A stretch of 64,000 nucleotides of DNA from Halocafeteria seosinensis. Its lineage: Eukaryota; Sar; Bigyra; Bicosoecida. The notes under the pieces are model-generated. The model did no database searches. It was not told where the DNA came from and saw only the letters and a list, made by a program, of their open reading frames with translations. Shown here in pieces: positions 55,981 through 64,000 of the stretch. A program made the position numbers and the translations under genes. Location of the stretch: the NCBI GenBank assembly GCA_001687465.1, contig LVLI01000020.1, forward strand, positions 1 to 64,000. The letters run 5' to 3'. Numbering within the stretch: position 1 is the first letter of the stretch; each line of letters begins with the position of its first letter.

Positions 55981-56344
55981 ATGCTGTATGAGCTGGAACC
56001 AGGCGAGATTACCATCGGCAGAGGTGCTCAACATGATATTGTACGTATTCTCTACCAGTGTTTCTCACAGGGTGGGGGAAGGACGCTGTAATGTGTCATC
56101 GTATTGAGTGACGGACGCTTTCAAATCACGCGCTCAGTCTCTCGATCAAATGTTGGAAGAGGAAGAATGGGAAGACTAGATACTGAACGCAACGTGAGTT
56201 CATAACTCGTCTGATCTGAAGTGTTATTACTCCGGTTCAAAGATCCGGTATGTGCCGTTAATAAAGCTAAATGCCTCTGGTCCAGGGCTTGTTGCCTTGA
56301 GTGTAACACCGCAATTCTTCGCCGGCAAAGAGGACATACATAAT
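55981..56344 (+). CDS. FHA-domain-like locus, exon structure unresolved
   Basis: The frame from the ATG at 55981 encodes ELEPGEITIGRGAQHDIV, the opening strand and GRG loop of a forkhead-associated (phosphothreonine-binding) domain, resembling the aprataxin/PNKP/APLF subtype. The same frame resumes at 56101 with LSDGRFQITRSVSRSNVGRG, which has the expected SR. A stop (taa at 56089) lies between. The obvious pair gtacgt (56041) to ttgag (56108) puts a TGA in frame. A 51-nt intron (56058-56108) keeps the frame. A further donor aac|gtgagt at 56194 may join 56267, giving a stop at 56342. Either the real splicing is unusual or this is a decaying gene. Confidence 0.3.
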
Positions 56345-56468
56345 TAACTTGTGCACCACCAGGAGGTCAAGAAGAAGAGGTGTTAGGCGATTTACAGGTT
56401 TTTAGACCAGTGTGCGTCGCTCAGTGTGCACCTTCCGCGAGACAGGTTTTCGTCTCTCCTCTTCGCAG

Positions 56469-56692
56469 TTCAAACGTCTACCATGATTGGCGGATGCGCA
56501 AACGTGAAATGCAGAGAATTCTTGACGTCGATTGTCGAAGATCAAAATATTACCCTCGTTCTTATCACGATGAGTCAAAAAATAACACCTGGCTACGTCG
56601 TCACGCTTCTTTGCTTAGTCATCTTCGCGTGGTGCATTGACCTAATTCAGCATGCATATACTAGCCTCGTTCCTCCGACGAACTCTTGTTAA
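56469..56692 (+). CDS. Possible last exon with C-terminal membrane anchor
   Basis: A strong acceptor (tctctcctcttcgcag, ending at 56468) opens a frame that ends at 56692. Near its end is one hydrophobic helix (YVVTLLCLVIFAWCIDL), then 13 residues. It could be the tail-anchor exon of the FHA-like locus upstream (a phase-1 donor at 56398 is available), but I could not build a continuous model. It overlaps the convergent gene's 3' end by 32 bp. Confidence 0.25.
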
Positions 56693-58919
56693 GATGGTTA
56701 ACTTCAGCGATTGCTCTGCTCAGCTGTTTGGCATATGAACCCAAAATAGTGGACAGGATGCAGAGACATGCAAACAACGATACCAAAGGCATGAAAAATA
56801 TAGAGGCCAACCGAGATACTCGAATGTCTTGGAAGCACATGTAAAGGACTGAGGCAACGGTCATAACAACGAGGAAGACAGACGTGCTATACCGGGTGAG
56901 CGAAGAAATCTGACCACGCTCTCCCAGTTGTTCCAGCACCATGGCGGATTTCCAGGACTTTCCTAGCAACCATGCGACGCAACAGTAGACCGTGAAAATT
57001 ATGAGAGTCAGATATGCACTCCATGATTGCAGTCTCGCAGGATTCAGGATACTATGCGGAGGCAGGAGGAACTCGGTTATTCCCCTGGAAGCGCTGTAGT
57101 CCATCCATGCTACATACCCAGTGATTACTACGAGGCAAAAGAATCTAAAAGACAGAGACCCATCACTCCTTCTTGACTTAACCACAATGACCTTTATGAA
57201 CCAAATCACAAGAACAAAGTTCACCAGGCCAACCAGACCTAAGGAGAAAGCGCTGGCCATTCGTCTCCATTCTTCGGAAGCAGTGCCCGGAAGAACCTTT
57301 TCTGGAACCGACATGAGCAGTAAAATAACGACACCTGACAAGACCGACAATGCAAGTGTAACACCCATTCGAACAACAGATGACACGCGCAACAATGAAT
57401 GCTTGGATAGAAGTAGTAACTCCGGATCCAATTGTGACTTCGGCCTGATGTGGGCTTCGTTAGGACGGTGGGGTGTCTCCGGATGGCCGCTTTCAAATTG
57501 TGTTTCTTGTTCTCCGTAATCTTCCCGGAGGTTCTCTTCCTCTACATCGTAATAAGAGAAAGGGGTACCACAGCTTTTAGAAGGGTCTCCGTCACTCAAC
57601 TCAGAAATGGAGTCCGTACTACGGCGTCGAGGCTGCATGTTTGCCGAGGATGTAGCTGCCTCAGAGTTCCCTTGGCAATAAGGGGCTTGTCCAAGAGCAA
57701 AGCAGGCACTGTTTCTCGGGCCCCTTGGAGCCTCATCGTTCAACGAAGGGAAGCAATGAAGAACCAGCCTTTGTTCTGGGCATGAATCATCTGAAAGCTC
57801 CAGTTGAAGCACTTCAAAGACAATAAAAATCCGAGCATCAGAAATCCGCCTTCTACTACGGATAGAATCACGGAGCTGATGCAACGCGTCTCTAACTTTG
57901 GAATGAAGGAGGTAACTGAAAATCCTAAAGAAAGAACCTTCAACGTTCTTCAACAACCTCGTCTGTATATCCTTAAGCCTTTCCTCTCTCAGCGCTGAGT
58001 GACCATCCTGCAAACACGTATCTCCGCTTAGCAATGCACGTGCAATACTCTTCCCATAAATTTTACAGGTTTGTGACACTTCTTCAGAGTTCGTGGACTG
58101 CACGTATTGCCACCCATCCAAATCATCGACGTGGATTGCAAGTCCTACTCTGCCCAAGCAGTGGGCATCTCGCAACTGTTGTTGGCGTAAGTCAATTTCA
58201 AGAAAACGTAGCCTAGTTTGAGAGCACTGTGGCTTCAATATCGGATATACACTGTCCTTAAAGGAATTCCTATCATGACCCCACATGCATAGAAATGGGG
58301 CCTCAAGCTTTCGCTCGTAGAATGCCCCAGAAAGTTTCCCCATTATTCGCATGGCTGCGTCCTGGAACGAAATTGTCTTGGGCGAAGATTCTTCGTGAGT
58401 GGTCGGTAATACCAAATCAGCGTGAGTGATAGTCTCATTGAGATTCTCTTCACCACCGAGACCACGAGTGCGGTTTCCATGCTGCGATTTCATCAACTGA
58501 GATCGGACTCTAGTACCTCCCCATTCGTTATACAAGGCTTGAGGCCACCATCTGGCATGGTGCTGAGAAGATAGCTCAGCCACAGGTTTGCATACAAAGC
58601 ATCGTTCAAAAAAGCTCTTGCTGATGGTATGCAGGGATTTGATGGGGGATGTGTCCTCTTGCTGTGGCAAGAAGAGAGTCATTGGATGTGGGCAATAAAG
58701 CGTGTAAAGACAACATTCCACGGGAGGGGCGATTTCGTCCTCCATTTGAACGCTCGGTGTGGTTCGACGCCGCTGTCGCTCTGCTGACGACGGTCCTCCA
58801 TCTGAAGCTGCCGCACCTACCGTACCACTCTGGTGGGCCCCCGTCACCGTTGCCATGTACTTACTGCTCCTCGGGAGAGCGTAATCCGCTGCATCAGGAC
58901 CAGAGTGCTCCTCTTCCAT
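56661..58919 (-). CDS. Unrecognised 752-residue protein with six C-terminal membrane helices
   Basis: Single exon. The first 450 or so residues are soluble, with conserved-looking islands (CLYTLYCPHPMTLFLPQQ, RKLEAPFLCMWGHDRNSF, GLAIHVDDLDGWQYVQ) and a low-complexity acidic linker. The rest has six hydrophobic helices, including MGVTLALSVLSGVVILLLM, LGLVGLVNFVLVIWFIKV, AYLTLIIFTVYCCVAWLL and FFMPLVSLFACLCILSTIL. No signal peptide. The layout (cytosolic domain, then six helices) would suit a channel, transporter or membrane-shaping protein, but I recognise no pore or catalytic motif. The ATG at 58919 is the first in frame. Confidence 0.75.
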   Translation of the reverse strand: MEEEHSGPDAADYALPRSSKYMATVTGAHQSGTVGAAASDGGPSSAERQRRRTTPSVQMEDEIAPPVECCLYTLYCPHPMTLFLPQQEDTSPIKSLHTISKSFFERCFVCKPVAELSSQHHARWWPQALYNEWGGTRVRSQLMKSQHGNRTRGLGGEENLNETITHADLVLPTTHEESSPKTISFQDAAMRIMGKLSGAFYERKLEAPFLCMWGHDRNSFKDSVYPILKPQCSQTRLRFLEIDLRQQQLRDAHCLGRVGLAIHVDDLDGWQYVQSTNSEEVSQTCKIYGKSIARALLSGDTCLQDGHSALREERLKDIQTRLLKNVEGSFFRIFSYLLHSKVRDALHQLRDSIRSRRRISDARIFIVFEVLQLELSDDSCPEQRLVLHCFPSLNDEAPRGPRNSACFALGQAPYCQGNSEAATSSANMQPRRRSTDSISELSDGDPSKSCGTPFSYYDVEEENLREDYGEQETQFESGHPETPHRPNEAHIRPKSQLDPELLLLSKHSLLRVSSVVRMGVTLALSVLSGVVILLLMSVPEKVLPGTASEEWRRMASAFSLGLVGLVNFVLVIWFIKVIVVKSRRSDGSLSFRFFCLVVITGYVAWMDYSASRGITEFLLPPHSILNPARLQSWSAYLTLIIFTVYCCVAWLLGKSWKSAMVLEQLGERGQISSLTRYSTSVFLVVMTVASVLYMCFQDIRVSRLASIFFMPLVSLFACLCILSTILGSYAKQLSRAIAEVNHLNKSSSEERG

Positions 58920-59624
58920 TATGCTTGCCGTTGTCCTCCCTGTCTTCTATGCACTTGCACACGTATATGCCCTACTGAGAAGAACAGCCACAGTAGTCAC
59001 TGCATCTTTAAGCTGAATCCCTCTCATGCGTCAAAAAGATGTATAAGTCTGGCAATTAATAAGACACACCCTAATAAGCCATTGAATGCCGTTTAACCGT
59101 GAAGGTCTTTGTAGTCTTCCGGGACGACGGCCCGGATGTTCCAATAGCAGTTCTTGCTGTGCTGTTGTTAACAGCCTGTTGTGTGAGACACAATGTGAGT
59201 AATTGGTGTTGAGATTTCGTAGAACCCGAGAACCAGTCCAAGCGTGGAAAAATCGGATGCAAGTGCCTGCTGGAGCTTTCGTAGGTAGTAGCAACCTCCT
59301 AGACGCTCATTGAACCACATCCTCCCAAAATATACACCTTTACCCATTGACTTAATCAATGTTTCGTCGCTACAGAAATAACGTCCTAGTTCGGGTGCAT
59401 CAGCACCAAAATGCTCCCCTTTGCCTCTGACCAATCTGCTACAAAATCATTTGAAGTCTTCCGGGCCAAACGCCCGACTGTATCGCCCATTTAATACCAC
59501 ATATATGGTACTGTAATGAATGAATCATGATTTGCATCGTCGGGAATCTAATTTGGGTCGTTGTTCCTAGTGTGTGACTCTTTTTTTTTTGGTTTTGGTT
59601 TTGGTAGAAGCATCATTCACCACG
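58920..59624. other. 705-bp divergent intergenic region with a possible element remnant
   Basis: Similar words (agtcttccgggacgacggcccg near 59115 and agtcttccgggccaaacgcccg near 59455) occur as imperfect direct repeats about 340 bp apart. Between them, a minus-strand frame (59434-59168) is open for 88 codons without a recognisable domain. A poly-T tract at 59581-59590 precedes the methyltransferase start. Confidence 0.4.
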
Positions 59625-60789
59625 ATGTCTGTCTCGCAACGAGCCGCTGGAGGCGCTTCGTCCAAATGCCCTTTCAGCACCATGAATTTATCCATGATGG
59701 CCGCTGGAGCTCTCGTAGGTGTTGCAGCACCTCCATTGGTCCGATACATCCGACGGCATTGCAGCAGATGGTGCTGCTCGGGAGCTGGGAAAGACGAGGA
59801 ACAACTGGTAGGTCAACTTGGTTCCATGTTTATTTGGAAGGTATATCTAAACGAGGTATGAATGCAATTCATAACAGAAAAAGGAGTCCAAATTGCAACG
59901 TGACGAAACGAAGAGTGGGATGCACCCACAGCTATTCAACTATATGTGTAAAGTTGGCACCAGACCCTCCAAAGGCCATGAAATAATCCGACAATATACG
60001 GAATCCCTTGGGCCGAGCAAGTCTGTCATGTGCATTAGCCCAGATGAGGGACAGTTCCTCAAATGGCTTGTGTCTTCGTTGGGATTCAAACGGGGAATCG
60101 AAGTGGGAGTTTTTACTGGATATGGGACACTCTCCCTCGCTTCTGGATTGCCCGCTGATGGAAAGGTAGTGGCTCTCGATATTACGTAAGTGATGCCAGT
60201 CAGAAAGAATATTAGACGATCGATTGTTTTAGTCGGGCTATTCGTTACTGTTCTTGCAGGGATGAATACGTAAAGCCAGCTGGGCTCGCCGCTTGGAAAG
60301 AAGAAAACGTTGACAAGAAAATTGGTATGTGTTCCGCCAACCACCATTTGACGTCCACCGCTCGTTGAGTAAGAATCATGTCTCTACATCAGATTTAAGA
60401 ATTGGGAATGCAACCGAGACCATGTCCGACATCCTTCAGAAGGAAGGAGAAGGGAGCTATGACTTTGTATTCATAGATGCGGATAAGACAAACTATGATA
60501 CCTACTATGAACGTGGACTGCAACTTGTCCGAAAAGGTGGAGTGATAATTGTCGATAATACCTTGTGGCAAGGGTATGTCGCGGATCCAAATATTAAAGA
60601 GGATGAATGCACGGTCGCAATTCGTTCTCTTAATGACAAGGTAAGAAAAATTCTCATGCATCGCGCAAGGAGAAAGCGTTGCTCAGTATATAATCCTGTG
60701 TTTGTTTCGAACAGATCTTCAATGATTCCCGTGTGGAGATTTCTATTCTGCCCCTAGCTGATGGAGTGACCCTCTGCAGAAAGGTTTAA
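59625..60789 (+). CDS. Caffeoyl-CoA/catechol O-methyltransferase-type SAM methyltransferase with N-terminal anchor
   Basis: Five exons: 59625-59807, 59878-60185, 60260-60324, 60393-60640 and 60715-60789. Introns are 70, 74, 68 and 74 nt, giving 292 residues. The first 50 residues contain a hydrophobic segment ([19 protein letters not shown]) followed by basic and Cys-rich residues, so the enzyme is probably membrane-anchored or organelle-targeted. The Methyltransf_3 domain has the SAM-binding [15 protein letters not shown], the metal-binding Asp in [18 protein letters not shown] and [14 protein letters not shown], and ends [16 protein letters not shown]. This is the cation-dependent class acting on catechol-type hydroxyls. 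Substrate unknown. All catalytic-type residues look intact. Confidence 0.9.
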
Positions 60790-61238
60790 CCACTTCCGTT
60801 CTGTCTCCGTATAATTATAGCGCATCAATACAAGCATGATGCTCTGGTGAATACATACAAGAATGCTACACATTGATAGTCATCAAAGTGTATACGAATC
60901 TGGTCGCACACGAAGCATAATCAGCTACTCCATGCTTCAAAAGCTAATGCTAAAAAAAACAACGGTTTCAGAACATCATGCATGTGCTGATTGTCGGTAT
61001 CGAGAAAAAATTAACGATCCGTGACACTGTTCTATCCTCCCATGTACGGCACCATGCGCAAGGATAGAATTGCGACTAACATCTACAGCTATGCGGTCCA
61101 AGCTATTCTTGTATCCCGCGAATGTACTCCCTACTGGAGTTTCACCTAACCTGTGTTGTTCACACTGTGTGCTATCCTCACAAACGCAGCGAAGGATGGC
61201 ATATGAGACGCAGCTTCTACTATTTGTGATATGTATGC
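60790..61238. other. 449-bp convergent 3' intergenic region
   Basis: Lies between two gene 3' ends. No gene recognised; it probably holds both 3' untranslated regions. Confidence 0.5.
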
Positions 61239-62043
61239 TCAATCACGCTTCTCATTGGTCGAGTTGTGGCTCTGTTGGGCATCTTGCTTACTGTTTTCGT
61301 CACCGTTTGTATCCTCGTTGCTCGAAGTATTGTATAACTTCCGGTGCACCACGGGGCAGAGAGCCAACACGGCCGGTATTCTAACAACTTCTGTGACATC
61401 GCCTACAATGTAGGCGAATACGGCAGAGACCTGCCACGATTTTAGTTGCATATCATCGGGCGTACTATACCTGCATCCTAATATACCGAGGAGCTGGTCA
61501 AAAGTACACGCGCACGACCATTCGACGCTGTAAAAACTTACCCAAAGAACGAGCTCACTCGTTCCTTTATATTTAAATAGTCCAACACTTGCAAGAGGTC
61601 TAATCCAAAATTGTCATTTAAGCGAAACACAATATACGCCGGAATGAGCGTCCCTAGGTAACTAACAGTGTATAAACCAAGGCCCAATCTCCTGCAGTGC
61701 AGTGACGAAATACAGTTCAAGCGAGAACGACCGAAAGAACTCCTTACTCACACAGTCTCACGTACCCATATTGAGCTATAATACTCCTAATTTTCCCCTT
61801 CTTCTTGCTACTGTCCTCGTTGGCATCACTCTCCCCGTTGGCCGTGACTTGCGAAGAGCTCCCCGAACTGGTCGATTTTTGGCGCTGCTGTAATACGCTT
61901 CCTCCATTGTACACGAGCTTCGGATAATGCTGAGAAGTTGCCAATAGTCTTGGAATCGTGTTGAGCTCCTGCCGTGTCAGTATGGGACTTTGGGCTCGTA
62001 TACAAGCGGAGATCACTAGGCAATGACGTATACGCCCTTGCAT
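61239..62043 (-). CDS. DUF1279 (FAM210-like) mitochondrial membrane protein
   Basis: Three exons: 62043-61766, 61691-61542 and 61470-61239 (introns 74 and 71 nt), giving 219 residues. The N-terminal 90 residues are basic/Ser-rich and presequence-like. The DUF1279 core begins IIAQYGRLGLGLYTVSYLG, which spans intron 1 and is the hallmark (YGxxGxxxYxxxSxxxLG) of FAM210A/B proteins. It continues IVFRLNDNFGLDLLQVLDYL. The second conserved helix is FAYIVGDVTEVVRIPAVLAL, followed by CPVVHRKLYN. The C-terminus is hydrophilic. FAM210 proteins sit in mitochondria and affect mitochondrial translation and metabolism in animals; a plastid location is possible here. Divergent from the Mg2+ channel gene, 182 bp between starts. 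Confidence 0.82.
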
Positions 62044-62225
62044 TGTCGCCTACGAGTTGGATAGATGTCAACTTCATTCAGTAGTTGTATAAAATGGCAT
62101 ATATTATTCAATCATAACACACTGTATCAGGCACAGATTAAACAAGAAAAGGAGAATTCTTCGTTTGTCTTGCCATACAAACCAGTCTAACAGGCATGCC
62201 ATAAGTACAACAAGAGGAAGCCAAG

Positions 62226-64000
62226 ATGTTCAAGTGCTTGCAGACAATGGTGCACAGGAGCTCGTCTCGATTCCTCAGTGGCTACAGATCTTTACGACAC
62301 AGAACGCACAGTCGCACAATTGTCTACAGAGGAATCCAAAGGGCCTTCAGTGTTACAGGGACAGGAGAACCGACAGATACAAGCAATACTGGAGATGGAT
62401 CCCACCAGGTGGAAATGTTTCGGAATCCCGTGGAGGGGAATCGGATGATGTCGTCGATTATTATTGACAACTTGGGAAATGTTGTCGAGAAGGAATTTGG
62501 CTGGAGGGAACTCAAAGATATCTCGGGTCTCCCGATACGAGATTTACTACGTCTGGAAGAGAAACATGATATACCGCAGTTCCATATCCTGCCCCGAAAC
62601 TCGTGCATCATGCTCTGTCTTTCGCACTTTCGAGCATTAGTCTTTGCGGAAGAAGTCATGATTTTCAACAAGAAAGGTACGGTACGGCCCCTTCCAGGAA
62701 GTATTACTGAACTTAACGAAACCTCTGTTGTCACCACAGGCAAACACGTGATGGGACTAACAACCAAGCTGAAGAGGGAGATACAAGTATATGCCAGACA
62801 TATATCTGCACGTTTTCACACCGATAAGGAGTCCATTCATACTAATGTTGACCCCATGCACCAAGATAGGGCACTGCAGGAGCGAATGAATGAAATTCGT
62901 ATGGAAATGCCATTTGAGTTTACCGTTTTGGACTTTTGCCTTCGAGAAATGATCAATATGTATGCCAACAGAGTGGTCATTATGCATCCGCTGGTACAAA
63001 ATGCATTGAGAGAATACGGTGTGGATGGTCACCATAGCGAAGCCAGCAGAAGACTGATAGCATTGTTTCCTCTTCGAAACACTCTGTATCATTTCGTTCG
63101 AGTGAACGAAAACATCGAACACGGGCTACGAGTAAGCTTGTTGGCTGGGCCGTCCAATGGAAGCGACTTGTAGTTTGTCATGCATAATGTTCACACTGTT
63201 GACGCAGAATCTCCTAAATGATGAGCAGTATCTTCGAGAAATGTGCCTGACAGAAAAGCATGTTGACCAAGGAGTGCTTGGTCGCCCCACTGAAGTGTCG
63301 CAAAATACCATTCTTTCCCTCGAAGCACTACTGGAGTCGCATCATCAAAAAGTGACCGAAACGCATCAGTCAGCGGATCAACTGTCCAGAAAAATATCTC
63401 TAAAACAGGAAACCATAAATCTACAAATGGATGCATACAGGAATTACGTGATGTCTAGGAGTCTGGAGATACAAATCGCTGGTGTTGGGATATCTGTCGG
63501 GACGTTTATTGTGGGCAGTTTCGGTAAGAGATACCATTCCCTACTGCCGTTGATAACCAAGCCCTGACATGTCTCATTTGCATTGTATCGGGACTTATTT
63601 TATCGTTGGCTGCGCAGGAATGAATCTCCAGAGTGGCGTCGAACACCTTCCTTACTCCATGTGGATTGCTTCGGTCGTTAGCGCACTAGTTGCGACTTCA
63701 TCCGCCTGGACGTACCTCCGGTATGTCAAGCGTATGTCTCCCGTACAAATACAGGGCCGCCGCGGAGATAATTTATGGAGGTTGCTGGATACGGGGACAT
63801 CGACTATCCTTAATAGTTCGGACACTACAGTGTCAGAAGAGCGGTTTCGGAAGCTGTGTAGAGACATCACAGGTAAGGACTGCACACACCTATCTCTGCG
63901 CGCTCATATTACATGGTGCCTGGTTCTACTCCTACAGGGCGCGAGCCATCAGACAATGAGATCCGGGTTGTATTCGATATTTTCGATGCTAATGGAGACG
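62226..64000 (+). CDS. MRS2: MRS2-type magnesium channel with C-terminal EF-hand (partial, runs off window)
   Basis: Mitochondrial inner-membrane Mg2+ channel of the CorA/MRS2 family. The exons seen are 62226-63131, 63208-63523, 63618-63872 and 63938-64000 (introns 76, 94 and 65 nt). The N-terminus is Arg/Ser-rich without acidic residues for about 45 residues, like a presequence. Family marks are ILPRNSCIMLCLSHFRALVF, MPFEFTVLDFCLREMI and LNDEQYLREMCLTEK, then helix 1 (IAGVGISVGTFIVGSFG). The pore signature GMN is formed across intron 2 (ttcg|gtaag, gcgcag|gaatgaat). Helix 2 is MWIASVVSALVATSSAWTYL. About 45 residues after helix 2 the frame enters EIRVVFDIFDANGD, the loop of an EF-hand, and the window ends. 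MRS2 proteins normally stop soon after helix 2. Confidence 0.88.

Noticed and set aside
1-64000. CRISPR array, tRNA, rRNA and bacterial operon features
   Set aside because: No regularly spaced short direct repeats, no recognisable cloverleaf or rRNA segments. Introns and eukaryotic gene families exclude a prokaryotic reading.

Overview
The window is nuclear DNA of a eukaryote with a compact genome. Most genes I could model contain GT-AG introns. These are usually 49-96 nt long (most 58-79), and one is 231 nt. Genes lie on both strands and are often 10-120 bp apart. One tail-to-tail pair even shares its stop-codon bases. The gene set includes SPT6, PRP31, clathrin, importin, mitochondrial ACP and OXA1, an ER PDI, a sterol C-14 reductase, an MRS2-type Mg2+ channel and a DUF1279 protein. 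It points to a free-living unicellular eukaryote. I cannot fix the lineage from sequence alone; an alga is a reasonable guess, no more.

Layout. Positions 1-5.9 kb are a repeat and transposon graveyard. They hold a 248-bp tandem repeat, a dispersed 160-bp direct repeat, a 57-bp direct repeat, perfect inverted repeats, a double-chromodomain fragment, a frameshifted 3' end of a non-LTR-type reverse transcriptase with an endonuclease-like tail, and a hAT-like transposase scrap. From 6.1 kb onward the DNA is gene-dense: SPT6; cytochrome b561 and an amino-acid transporter (divergent); an SBF-type transporter; PNKP-like DNA-end repair kinase/phosphatase; a CCCH zinc-finger protein; a large membrane-anchored subtilisin with a minisatellite-encoded mucin-like stalk; delta-14 sterol reductase; PRP31; a NIMA-related kinase; OXA1; an importin-5-like karyopherin; an unknown 195-aa protein; mitochondrial ACP; PDI; a doubtful small gene; clathrin heavy chain; an unknown type I membrane protein; an LRR protein; an unresolved FHA-like locus; an unknown six-TM protein; a CCoAOMT-like methyltransferase; a DUF1279 protein; and an MRS2 channel that runs off the right end.

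The genes are mostly unrelated housekeeping functions and there is no operon-like logic. Several divergent pairs share short intergenic promoters: cytochrome b561/transporter 281 bp, PDI/small gene 161 bp, OXA1/importin 398 bp, and DUF1279/MRS2 182 bp. The most unusual points are the apparent MRS2-EF-hand fusion, a PNKP with an N-terminal BRCT-like region plus a canonical PCNA-binding motif, a PRP31 start codon isolated on its own exon, and the transmembrane subtilisin. Exon joins were deduced by eye from splice signals, reading phase and family similarity. They are not backed by transcripts.
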